A stretch of 64,000 bases of DNA from an uncultured Blautia sp. (GTDB lineage Bacteria > Bacillota > Clostridia > Lachnospirales > Lachnospiraceae), in contig CALCDJ010000077.1 in assembly GCA_937900135.1 (NCBI GenBank), forward strand, positions 62,001 through 126,000, written 5' to 3'. Shown here in pieces: positions 25,623 through 33,603 of the stretch (its first letter is position 1; the number at the start of each line of letters is the position of its first letter). Under the pieces are notes generated by a model. The model was not told the DNA's origin. It made no database searches and saw nothing but the letters and a program-made list of their open reading frames with translations. A program made the translations under genes and the position numbers.

Positions 25623-26432
25623 ATGGAAATACAGTTATGGAGAACGATACTTTGTCCTTACGAGCTGGCAGTTAAAGAGCTGATTGTGAAATTTGAGCAT
25701 ATTATCAGGGAACATAAAGAGAACGACCTTTACTCCCCCATTGAACAGGTGGAGGGACGTGTAAAGAGTGTTTCCAGTATTCTTGAAAAACTGCAGCGCA
25801 AGCACATTCCCATGGAGCGAATGGAGGAAGAGGTGGAGGATATTGCCGGTATCCGTATTATCTGTCAGTTTGAGGAAGATATTGATACCGTTGCGGCGAT
25901 TATTCAGAGCCGTACGGATATGGAGATCAAAAGTGAAAAAAATTACCTGAAGCATATCAAGCAGAGTGGCTATCGCAGTTACCATCTGATCATTTATTAT
26001 ACCGTGGAAACCATTGACGGCCCCAAGCGTCTGCAGGCAGAAATCCAGATACGGACCATGGGCATGAATTTCTGGGCTACCATAGAACATTCTTTGCAGT
26101 ACAAATATAAAGGAGATATGCCTCTTCATGTGACAGAGCGTTTGAGCAAGGCATCAGATGCCATTCTTTCTCTGGATCATGAAATGTCTTCTGTACGGAA
26201 TGAGATTATGGATGCACAGAATTCTTCACAGCTTCAGTCTAATCTTGTGAAGGATATTTTAAATAACATTGAGAATTTGTATAAGCTTTCCAATAAGCGG
26301 GAGGTTATGAAGATTCAGGATGAATTCCTGCGTGTATTCAGTACCAAGGATCTGAAACAGCTGGAACGTTTTCATCGTCAGCTGGATATTATTGCAGAGG
26401 GCTATCGTGCCCAATATGTGGATCATGAATAA
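25623..26432 (+). CDS. Small alarmone synthetase, GTP pyrophosphokinase (RelQ/SasB-like)
   Basis: A 269-residue single-domain RelA/SpoT synthetase that should make (p)ppGpp from ATP and GDP or GTP. There is no HD hydrolase domain and no TGS or ACT region, so it is a stand-alone synthetase. Motifs are VEGRVKSVSSILEKL, VEDIAGIRIICQFEEDID, KQSGYRSYHLIIYYTVE and the catalytic AEIQIRTMGMNFWATIEH. The C-terminal helical part resembles the RelQ tetramerisation region. ATG 25623 has AAGGAG 10 bases upstream; a GTG at 25560 would add 21 residues without family support. It begins an apparent operon with the HAD phosphatase and YgiQ genes. Confidence 0.9.
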   Translation: MEIQLWRTILCPYELAVKELIVKFEHIIREHKENDLYSPIEQVEGRVKSVSSILEKLQRKHIPMERMEEEVEDIAGIRIICQFEEDIDTVAAIIQSRTDMEIKSEKNYLKHIKQSGYRSYHLIIYYTVETIDGPKRLQAEIQIRTMGMNFWATIEHSLQYKYKGDMPLHVTERLSKASDAILSLDHEMSSVRNEIMDAQNSSQLQSNLVKDILNNIENLYKLSNKREVMKIQDEFLRVFSTKDLKQLERFHRQLDIIAEGYRAQYVDHE

Positions 26433-26446
26433 ATGAAAGGAACCCT

Positions 26447-27112
26447 ATGTTAAAAAATAAAAAAGCAGTGCTTTTTGATCTGGATGGAACCCTGGTGGAT
26501 TCTCTCTGGGTCTGGAAGCAGATCGATCTGGATTTTCTTGGAGAACGGGGATTTGAGACTCCGAAGGAACTCCAGGGAATCGTGGAAGGAATGAGTTTTA
26601 CGGAGGTGGCTGTTTATTTTAAAGAACGGTTTCAGCTTAAGGAATCCGTTGAGGAAATTAAGAAAATCTGGCAGGATATGGCTATGGAACGGTATTGTCA
26701 TTCTATCCAGACCAAGCCGGGAGTGAAACCGTTTCTTCAATATCTGAAGGAGCATCAGATTCTCATGGCGGTAGCGTCCAGCAATAGCAGGGAGCTTATT
26801 GAGGCAACCTTAAAAAGCCATGGAATTGACTCCTATTTTTCCGCAATTGTGACAGCCTGTGAAGTTTGCGCGGGCAAGCCGGCCCCGGATGTATATCTGG
26901 AGGCGGCAAGACGTCTTGGAGTGGAGCCGGAGTCCTGTCTTGTTTTTGAGGATATTGTGATGGGAATTCAGGCAGGAGCAGCAGCCGGTATGACTACCTG
27001 TGCGGTAAAGGATGATTACAGCATACCTCAGGATCAGGAGAAACGTGCCATTGCAGATTACTACATAGAATCTTATGAACAGGTCATGGACCATACTTAC
27101 GAGGAGTTATAA
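26447..27112 (+). CDS. HAD-family hydrolase (beta-phosphoglucomutase/phosphatase-like)
   Basis: A 221-residue subfamily IA HAD hydrolase. Motif I is FDLDGTLVDS (residues 10-19) with the nucleophile and acid Asp residues, motif II is ASSNSRELIE, the Lys of motif III is in AGKPAPDVYLEA, and motif IV is FEDIVMGIQAGAAAGM. An alpha-helical cap (about 20-85) suggests a small phosphorylated metabolite, such as a sugar phosphate or nucleotide, as substrate. It follows the alarmone synthetase by 14 bases and abuts the next gene directly. The physiological substrate cannot be decided. Confidence 0.88.
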   Translation: MLKNKKAVLFDLDGTLVDSLWVWKQIDLDFLGERGFETPKELQGIVEGMSFTEVAVYFKERFQLKESVEEIKKIWQDMAMERYCHSIQTKPGVKPFLQYLKEHQILMAVASSNSRELIEATLKSHGIDSYFSAIVTACEVCAGKPAPDVYLEAARRLGVEPESCLVFEDIVMGIQAGAAAGMTTCAVKDDYSIPQDQEKRAIADYYIESYEQVMDHTYEEL

Positions 27113-29014
27113 ATGCAGGATTTTTTACCGGTTAATAAAAATGAGATGAAAGAACGGGGATGGGAACAGGTAGATTTTGCCTATGTGACAGGAGATGCCT
27201 ATGTGGATCATCCCTCCTTTGGTACGGCAATTATCAGCCGTCTGCTGGAAAGCCGGGGATACCGGGTGGGGATCATTCCTCAGCCGGACTGGCGAAAAAA
27301 AGAAAGTATCCAGGTGTTGGGGGAACCGCGCCTGGGTTTTCTTGTGAGTGCAGGAAATATGGACTCCATGGTGAATCATTATACGGTTTCCCGGAAACAT
27401 CGACAGAAGGATGCTTATTCTCCGGGAGGAAAAATGGGGCTTCGTCCGGACATGCCAGTAATTGTTTACAGCAACCTGATCCGGCAGACCTATAAGAAGG
27501 TTCCCATTATTCTTGGGGGAATTGAAGCCAGCCTTCGCAGACTTGCCCATTATGATTACTGGGAAAACAAGGTGAAGCGCAGTGTGCTTCTGGATTCCGG
27601 CGCAGACCTTCTTTCCTATGGTATGGGTGAGCATTCCATTCTGGAAATTGCAGAGGCTCTGGACAGTGGAATACCCATCAGCGAGATTACCTATGTGGCA
27701 GGTACCGTATATAAGAGCAAGGATCTTTCCAGGGCTTTTGCGCCTGTGGTTCTGCCTTCCTATGAAGCTGTCTGTGCAGACAAGGAAACTTATGGGGACA
27801 GCTTTGCCATTCAGTATAAAAATACAGACCCCTTTAATGGAAAGACTCTGGCAGAATCCTATGGGACCAGAGGATATGTCATTCAGAATCCCCCGGCGCT
27901 GCCTCTTTCCAGGGAGGAGATGGATGATGTGTACGGTCTTCCATATCAGAACACCTATCATCCCATGTATGAAAAAGACGGGGGAATTCCGGCGCTGGAA
28001 GAAGTGAAATTCAGTCTTACCAGCAATCGAGGGTGTTTCGGAGGCTGTAGTTTTTGTGCGCTGACCTTTCATCAGGGAAGGATTCTTCAGACCAGAAGTC
28101 ACGATTCCATTGTAGAGGAAGCGGTCCGTATGACCAGAGATCCGGATTTTAAGGGATATATCCACGATGTGGGAGGGCCTACGGCAGATTTTCGGCAGCC
28201 ATCCTGTGAGAAACAGCTTACAAAGGGAGTCTGTCAGGGAAAACAGTGTCTGTTTCCCACTCCCTGTAAGAATCTGGTAGCAGATCACAGCGATTATGTG
28301 ACATTACTTCGGCGGCTTCGGGCTGTTCCAAGAGTAAAAAAAGTCTTTATCCGTTCCGGGGTCCGTTTCGATTATGTGATGGCAGACAAAAGTCCGGTAT
28401 TTTTGAAGGAACTGGTGGAACATCACATCAGCGGCCAGCTTCGTGTTGCCCCGGAACATGTTTCTGATCAGGTGCTGCGATATATGGGAAAACCTTCGCA
28501 TCAGGTGTATGAGAATTTTCTTAAGGCTTATGACCAGGTGAATCGACAGACTGGGAAACAGCAGTATGCAGTTCCGTATTTTATGTCTTCTCATCCGGGC
28601 TGTACCATAAAAGAAGCTGTGAAGCTGGCGGAATACGTACGGGATCTGGGCTTTACCCCGGAGCAGGTACAGGATTTTTATCCCACTCCGTCCACCCTTT
28701 CCACCTGTATGTATTACACGGGAATCCACCCGCTGACCAAAGAAAAGGTATATGTACCCAAAAATCCCCACGAAAAAGCTATGCAGCGGGCATTGATGCA
28801 GTACAAAAATCCAGCCAACCGGGAATTGGTGCAGGAAGCCCTTCGTCTGGCAGGGAGAATAGATCTGATCGGATATGGAAAGCAGTGTCTCATTCGTCCG
28901 GAAAAGGGAACTTCTGCGCCTGGCGGCCGGGAATCCAGAAATGAGAAAAAAACAACAGGGCGAAAAAAGACCATTCGCAATGTACATAAAAAGAAAGCAA
29001 GGAGTTATAAATGA
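27113..29014 (+). CDS. YgiQ-family radical SAM protein (UPF0313)
   Basis: A 633-residue protein of the YgiQ/UPF0313 family. The N-terminal part has DFAYVTGDAYVDHPSFG and IPQPDW; the radical SAM domain begins near residue 300 with NRGCFGGCSFCALTFHQGR, which contains the CxxxCxxC iron-sulfur cluster ligands. VRIRSGV-like and RVAPEHVSD segments and QDFYPTPSTLSTCMYYTG follow, as in other YgiQ proteins. The basic C-terminal 40 residues appear unstructured. The biochemical role of the family is still unsettled. The ATG lies directly after the HAD stop, and the stop overlaps the next gene by four bases. Confidence 0.92.
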   Translation: MQDFLPVNKNEMKERGWEQVDFAYVTGDAYVDHPSFGTAIISRLLESRGYRVGIIPQPDWRKKESIQVLGEPRLGFLVSAGNMDSMVNHYTVSRKHRQKDAYSPGGKMGLRPDMPVIVYSNLIRQTYKKVPIILGGIEASLRRLAHYDYWENKVKRSVLLDSGADLLSYGMGEHSILEIAEALDSGIPISEITYVAGTVYKSKDLSRAFAPVVLPSYEAVCADKETYGDSFAIQYKNTDPFNGKTLAESYGTRGYVIQNPPALPLSREEMDDVYGLPYQNTYHPMYEKDGGIPALEEVKFSLTSNRGCFGGCSFCALTFHQGRILQTRSHDSIVEEAVRMTRDPDFKGYIHDVGGPTADFRQPSCEKQLTKGVCQGKQCLFPTPCKNLVADHSDYVTLLRRLRAVPRVKKVFIRSGVRFDYVMADKSPVFLKELVEHHISGQLRVAPEHVSDQVLRYMGKPSHQVYENFLKAYDQVNRQTGKQQYAVPYFMSSHPGCTIKEAVKLAEYVRDLGFTPEQVQDFYPTPSTLSTCMYYTGIHPLTKEKVYVPKNPHEKAMQRALMQYKNPANRELVQEALRLAGRIDLIGYGKQCLIRPEKGTSAPGGRESRNEKKTTGRKKTIRNVHKKKARSYK

Positions 29015-29634
29015 GCAAAGCCAAAAAACAAAAACAGAGCGCAAAAGGCCAGTTTGGTTATTTTAAAGCGGAGAAGAAACGTCGGATGATCCTCACAGGG
29101 ATTCTGTTTGCAGTTCCTCTTCTGATCTTTTTTTCCGCGTGGATCTATCATGGCTCCCGCCTGACCATCTGGACAGTGATGGCAACGGTGGGCTGTCTGC
29201 CTGCATGTAAGTCCCTGGTGGGTCTGATCATGATCCTCAGGTGTCGGCCAATGGATCAGGAACTTTTCGAAAAAATCTGTGCCCACGCAGGCGATCTGGT
29301 GATGTCCTACGAGATGTATATGACCTTTTATGATAAAAGCGCTTACATTGATGCTTTTGCTATATGTGGAAACACAGTTGTGGGCTATAGCAGTGATCCG
29401 TCCATTGATGGAGATTATATGGCAGCGGAGGCACAGAAGATTGTCCGTAAGAATGGATATAAGGCAGATGTGAAAATCTTAAAGGAGCTTCGCCCCTTTC
29501 TGGAACGACTGGATTCCATGAACGCCCATAAAGAGGCGCTGGAAAGCGGTATTCGTTTTACTCCGGATGAACGGTATCCAGAGCTGTCCAGAAACGAACT
29601 GATCAAGCATACGCTTCTGGCAATCTGCCTGTAG
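29011..29634 (+). CDS. Membrane-anchored protein of unknown function
   Basis: A 207-residue protein that I do not recognise. A basic N-terminus (about residues 1-26, rich in Lys and Gln) is followed by two hydrophobic spans (about 27-47 and 51-72), then a soluble cytoplasmic-type domain of about 130 residues with FDKSAYIDAF-like and SGIRFTPDERYPELSRNELIKHTLL segments. Its start overlaps the ygiQ stop (ATGA) and the rluA-type gene follows nine bases later, so it is operonic. No catalytic motif is evident. Confidence 0.65.
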   Translation: MSKAKKQKQSAKGQFGYFKAEKKRRMILTGILFAVPLLIFFSAWIYHGSRLTIWTVMATVGCLPACKSLVGLIMILRCRPMDQELFEKICAHAGDLVMSYEMYMTFYDKSAYIDAFAICGNTVVGYSSDPSIDGDYMAAEAQKIVRKNGYKADVKILKELRPFLERLDSMNAHKEALESGIRFTPDERYPELSRNELIKHTLLAICL

Positions 29635-29643
29635 GAGGACAGA

Positions 29644-30696
29644 ATGAAACAGTTTGTGATCAGAGAAAACGAAGCAGGGCAACGCTTTGACAAATATCTG
29701 GCAAAGCTTTTGCGGGAGGCTCCCAAAAGCTTCTGTTACAAAATGCTTCGGAAAAAGAATATTACCCTCAATGGAAAAAAGGCCACGGGCAATGAAAAAT
29801 TGTGTGTGGGAGATGAGGTGAAACTTTTTTTCAGTGAGGAAACCTTTACTAAATTCTGTGGGACTCAGAAGGTAAAGACTGCAGTTTGTTCACTGGATGT
29901 CTTGTATGAGGATGGGAACATCCTTCTGATCAATAAGCCGGCGGGAATGCGTTCCCAGCCAGATGAGAGCGGAGAGCCTTCCCTTGTGGAATACCTTCTT
30001 GGGTATCTTATGGAAAAGGGAGAGGTGACAGAAGAAAGTCTGACCACGTTCCGGCCCTCTGTATGCAATCGGCTGGATCGGAATACCAGTGGTTTGGTGG
30101 CTGCGGGCAAAAGCCTGCGTGGCCTTCAGGAACTTTCCAGGATGTTTCATGACCGGACCATGCATAAGGATTATCTGTGTCTGGTAAAGGGAGAACTGAG
30201 GGAAAGAAAAGAAATCAAAGGGTTTTTAAGCAAAAATGAAAAAACAAATAAGGTAACGGTATTTCAGACAAAGACAGGGGACGCGCTTCCTATTGAGACC
30301 AGCTATGTTCCTCTTGGGAGCAGCAACGGGCTGACGCTTCTTAAGGTCCGGCTGGTAACAGGACGTACCCATCAGATCCGCGCCCACCTTTCCGGTATTG
30401 GTCATCCCATTGTGGGGGACGGGAAATATGGAGAGGAGACGTGGAACAGAGTTTTTCGCAGGAAATATGGCCTGAAGCATCAACTGCTTCATGCATACCG
30501 GCTGGAACTGCCGGAAATGGAGGGGGAACTGGCTTATCTGTCGGGGAAGATTTTTGTGGCAGAGGTGCCAAAGCTTTTTAAACACATCATTGAAGAGGAA
30601 CAGTTAGAGGAGAGCTATCATGAAAATTTGGAAAGAAATCTGGGATTATGTAAAAATGATCATCTTTGTGGTGATCGTAGTGTTAATTGTAAATAA
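29644..30696 (+). CDS. RluA-family pseudouridine synthase
   Basis: A 350-residue enzyme that should isomerise specific uridines in rRNA or tRNA. Residues 1-80 contain an S4-like RNA-binding domain (RFDKYLAKLLREAPKSFCYKMLRKKNI). The catalytic domain starts near 83 and carries NRLDRNTSGLV, where Asp is the catalytic nucleophile (families usually read HRLDxxTSG), then RTHQIRAHLSGIGHPIVGD. The family-typical end is near LSGKIFVAEVPKLF; a charged tail of about 35 residues follows and its coding sequence overlaps lepB by 77 bases. Target uridine unknown. Confidence 0.9.
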   Translation: MKQFVIRENEAGQRFDKYLAKLLREAPKSFCYKMLRKKNITLNGKKATGNEKLCVGDEVKLFFSEETFTKFCGTQKVKTAVCSLDVLYEDGNILLINKPAGMRSQPDESGEPSLVEYLLGYLMEKGEVTEESLTTFRPSVCNRLDRNTSGLVAAGKSLRGLQELSRMFHDRTMHKDYLCLVKGELRERKEIKGFLSKNEKTNKVTVFQTKTGDALPIETSYVPLGSSNGLTLLKVRLVTGRTHQIRAHLSGIGHPIVGDGKYGEETWNRVFRRKYGLKHQLLHAYRLELPEMEGELAYLSGKIFVAEVPKLFKHIIEEEQLEESYHENLERNLGLCKNDHLCGDRSVNCK

Positions 30697-31180
30697 TGTG
30701 GTTTTGATCAATGCCAAGATTCCCTCAGAATCCATGGAAAAAACCATTATGACAGGGGATCGGGTATTTGGTTTCCGACTTCAGTACGGCTTTAATATGG
30801 AGCTGTTTGGCAAAGAAATTTCCAAAAAATGGAAGGCCCCGGAGCGTTTTGACATTATTATTTTTAAATACCCAGATGATGAAAGTCAGCTGTTTATTAA
30901 GCGTCTCATTGGTCTGCCTGGGGAAACACTGGAAATCCGGGAGGGAAAGGTATATATCAACGGTTCTGAAACACCGCTGGATGACAGCTTTGTGCCGGAA
31001 ACCCCTATGCCTATGAATTTTGGTCCGGTAGAAATTCCGGAAAATTCCTATTTTATGATGGGGGATAACCGGAATCATTCTAACGATTCCAGGTTCTGGG
31101 ATCATACCTTTGTGACCTTTGATCAGATTGTGGGAAAAGCAATTGTACGGTATTATCCTTCTATTAAGTTTGTAAAATAA
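30620..31180 (+). CDS. lepB: Signal peptidase I
   Basis: A 186-residue type I signal peptidase that removes signal peptides outside the membrane. One N-terminal helix (about 9-30) precedes the catalytic Ser in AKIPSESMEKTI; the general-base Lys is in FIKRLIGLPGETLEI, and GDNRNHSNDSRFWD matches box E. ATG 30620 follows AGAGGAGA with six bases spacing, even though this places 77 bases inside the preceding gene in another frame. An alternative later start would remove the membrane helix, so the overlap is accepted. Confidence 0.93.
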   Translation: MKIWKEIWDYVKMIIFVVIVVLIVNNVVLINAKIPSESMEKTIMTGDRVFGFRLQYGFNMELFGKEISKKWKAPERFDIIIFKYPDDESQLFIKRLIGLPGETLEIREGKVYINGSETPLDDSFVPETPMPMNFGPVEIPENSYFMMGDNRNHSNDSRFWDHTFVTFDQIVGKAIVRYYPSIKFVK

Positions 31181-31210
31181 AAACATCGAAATCAGAGAAG
31201 GAGTTGGAAC

Positions 31211-31744
31211 ATGGCAACCTGGAACAGCAGAGGACTCCGGGGTTCTACCCTGGAGGAACTGGTCAACAGGACCAATGAACAATATCGGGAAAAGGGGCTG
31301 GCATTAATTCAGAAAATACCAACCCCGATCACCCCGGTACGAATGGACAAAGACAACCGTCACATTACCCTTGCTTATTTTGAGCAGCGGAGTACGGTTG
31401 ATTATATTGGGGCAGTGCAGGGCATTCCTGTCTGTTTTGATGCGAAGGAATGCAGCGCGCAAACGTTTCCTCTCTGCAACATCCACCCACATCAGGTGCG
31501 GTTTATGCAGGAGTTTGAGAAACAGGGCGGCGTGGCATTCTTTCTTATCTTATACAGTATGGAGGACTGCCTGTATTATCTGCCTCTTCGGGATCTTATG
31601 GTATTTTGGGAACGGATGGAACAGGGGGGAAGAAAGAGCTTCCGAAAGGAAGAACTGGACCCGGATTTCTATCTTCCCAGAAAAAGCGGCTTTTTGATCC
31701 CTTATCTGGATGGAATTCAGCAGGATCTGAAAAAGCGGGATTGA
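31211..31744 (+). CDS. recU: Holliday junction resolvase RecU
   Basis: A 177-residue nuclease that resolves Holliday junctions in Firmicute recombination and segregation. The N-terminus NSRGLRGSTLEELVNRTNEQY is typical, and the active site runs through the RSTVDYIGAVQGIPVCFDAKE segment with the conserved Asp and Glu-Lys pattern. The C-terminal half (FFLILYSMEDCLYYLPL) also matches. In Bacillus recU is followed by a penicillin-binding protein gene; here it follows lepB and precedes the his operon. Its stop codon lies inside the -35 hexamer of the his promoter. Confidence 0.92.
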   Translation: MATWNSRGLRGSTLEELVNRTNEQYREKGLALIQKIPTPITPVRMDKDNRHITLAYFEQRSTVDYIGAVQGIPVCFDAKECSAQTFPLCNIHPHQVRFMQEFEKQGGVAFFLILYSMEDCLYYLPLRDLMVFWERMEQGGRKSFRKEELDPDFYLPRKSGFLIPYLDGIQQDLKKRD

Positions 31745-31769
31745 CATTTGTTCTTGTATCCACTATAAT
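31741..31769 (+). promoter_or_regulatory. Consensus sigma-A promoter of the histidine operon
   Basis: TTGACA (31741-31746) and TATAAT (31764-31769) match the consensus exactly with 17-base spacing. The -35 hexamer contains the recU stop codon (31742-31744). The leader of about 55 bases to ATG 31832 is too short for a T-box or attenuator. Confidence 0.9.
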
Positions 31770-31831
31770 TGCATTAATTTCACTTAATACTATGGTAGTG
31801 TACTAAAGCAATAAGGGCAGGAGGAACAAGT

Positions 31832-32953
31832 ATGCAGCGTATTTTTCATACACCAGAGGGTGTGCGTGATGTTTATAATGAAGAATGCAAAGAGAAGGCA
31901 TATCTGCAGCGCAGACTGATGCAGGTATTTACCGCTTATGGATATGAGCAGATTGAGACGCCTACTTTTGAATTTTTTGAAGTGTTCAGCAAAGAAGTGG
32001 GAACCATTCCCTCCAGGAATCTTTACAAATTTTTTGACCGGGAGGGGAACACCCTGGTGCTTCGGCCGGACTTCACCCCTTCGGTCTCCCGGGCATGTGC
32101 CACCTATTTTTCTCCGGATAAGGAGACAGTCAGTCTCTGCTATACCGGTCATACCTTTATCAATAATTCCGGATTCCGGGGACAGTTAAAGGAAACCACA
32201 CAGATGGGCGTGGAACGCATTGGAGACGGATCTGCCCAGGCAGATGCGGAAATTCTGGCTATGACCATAGAGTGTCTCCTTGGCGCAGGATTGAAGGAAT
32301 TTCAGGTAAGTGTGGGACAGGTGGATTATTTTAAATCCCTTCTTCGGGAAGCCGAGGTAGACGAAGAGACAGAGGAACGTCTTCGTTCTCTGATCTCTCA
32401 GAAGAATTATTTTGGCGTGGAGGAACTGGTCAAGGAGCAGAAACTGAAAAAAGACCTGGCCACAGCCTTTGTGGAACTGCCGCAGATGTACGGTTCTCCG
32501 GAACTTCTGAAAAAAGCCAGAAGTCTTACAAAGAATGCAAGAGCATTGGAGGCAGTGGCGCGGCTGGAAGAGATTTATGAGATCCTGAAGGTTTACGGAT
32601 ACGAAAAATATCTGTCCTTTGACTTTGGAATGCTCAGCAAATATCAATACTATACAGGAATTATTTTTCAGGCATATACATACGGTACAGGCGCTCCGCT
32701 GGTGAAGGGGGGACGGTATAACGAACTGCTGAAGCACTTTGGGAAGCCTGCGGATTCCATTGGATTCGCGATTATGGTGGACACGCTTCTCATTGCCCTT
32801 TCCAGACAGAAGATTGCGCTGCCGGTCAATGAGGAAACAGAGGTGCTTTTCTATACCGAGGAGAACTGGAAGGAAGTGATCCAGAAGGCTCAGGCCCTTC
32901 GGAGAGAGGGCAGGTCTGTGGCACTGCGCAAGAAAAAGGAGGCACAAAAATGA
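31832..32953 (+). CDS. hisZ: ATP phosphoribosyltransferase regulatory subunit HisZ
   Basis: A 373-residue paralogue of histidyl-tRNA synthetase that lacks aminoacylation function and forms a hetero-complex with short HisG. Class II features are visible: TPEGVRDVYNEEC at the start, YGYEQIETPTFEFFEVF, motif 2 around LRPDFTPSVSRACATYF, and motif 3-like APLVKGGRYNELLKHFG near 290. It ends without the anticodon-binding domain of true HisRS. A GGAGGAAC site precedes ATG 31832. It is the first gene of the operon and overlaps hisG by four bases. Confidence 0.93.
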   Translation: MQRIFHTPEGVRDVYNEECKEKAYLQRRLMQVFTAYGYEQIETPTFEFFEVFSKEVGTIPSRNLYKFFDREGNTLVLRPDFTPSVSRACATYFSPDKETVSLCYTGHTFINNSGFRGQLKETTQMGVERIGDGSAQADAEILAMTIECLLGAGLKEFQVSVGQVDYFKSLLREAEVDEETEERLRSLISQKNYFGVEELVKEQKLKKDLATAFVELPQMYGSPELLKKARSLTKNARALEAVARLEEIYEILKVYGYEKYLSFDFGMLSKYQYYTGIIFQAYTYGTGAPLVKGGRYNELLKHFGKPADSIGFAIMVDTLLIALSRQKIALPVNEETEVLFYTEENWKEVIQKAQALRREGRSVALRKKKEAQK

Positions 32954-33588
32954 GATATCTCACATTTGCACTGACCAAAGGCCGCCTGGCCGAAAAAACC
33001 ATGGAAATGCTGGAACAGATCGGGATCACCTGTGAAGAAATGCGGGACAAGCATTCCCGGAAACTGATCTTTGTCAATGAAGAGCTGAAACTGAAATTTT
33101 TCCTGGCAAAGGGTCCGGATGTTCCCACCTATGTGGAATATGGTGCCGCAGATATTGGTGTGGTAGGTAAGGATACCATTCTGGAAGAAGGACGGAAGCT
33201 GTACGAAGTGATGGATCTTGGCTTTGGCGCCTGTCGGATGTGTGTTTGCGGGCCGGAAAGCGCAAGGCCCCTGCTGAATAACAACCAGCTTCTTCGTGTG
33301 GCAACCAAGTATCCCAACATTGCCAGAGATTATTTTTATAACAAAAAACATCAGACCGTGGAGATCATCAAGCTGAACGGCTCCATTGAGCTGGCGCCCA
33401 TTGTGGGACTTTCTGAGGTGATCGTGGATATTGTGGAAACAGGAAGTACCCTTAAAGAAAACGGACTGAAGATTCTGGAAGAGGTTTGCCCTCTTTCTGC
33501 CAGAGTCGTTGTGAATCAGGTAAGCATGAAAATGGAGAATGAGAGAATCCGTAAGCTGATGGAAGAGCTTCGAGGGGTTCTCGACTGA
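32950..33588 (+). CDS. hisG: ATP phosphoribosyltransferase, short form HisG
   Basis: A 212-residue catalytic subunit for the first step of histidine synthesis, joining ATP and PRPP. The short form lacks the C-terminal regulatory domain and therefore needs HisZ, encoded just upstream. Markers are LTFALTKGRLAEKTMEMLE at the start, EYGAADIGVVGKD, KYPNIARDYF, and the PRPP-binding segment VIVDIVETGSTLKENGL. Start codon ATG 32950 overlaps the hisZ stop. Feedback inhibition by histidine probably acts through HisZ. Confidence 0.95.
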   Translation: MRYLTFALTKGRLAEKTMEMLEQIGITCEEMRDKHSRKLIFVNEELKLKFFLAKGPDVPTYVEYGAADIGVVGKDTILEEGRKLYEVMDLGFGACRMCVCGPESARPLLNNNQLLRVATKYPNIARDYFYNKKHQTVEIIKLNGSIELAPIVGLSEVIVDIVETGSTLKENGLKILEEVCPLSARVVVNQVSMKMENERIRKLMEELRGVLD

Positions 33589-33603
33589 GAAAGGATGTAG
33601 ACT

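Noticed and set aside
27125..28288. Minus-strand 387-codon frame
   Set aside because: Antisense to the ygiQ-type gene, with no start signal and no recognisable domain.
31770..31831. T-box or histidine attenuator in the his leader
   Set aside because: The leader is only about 60 bases, with no specifier loop, run of His codons or terminator hairpin.
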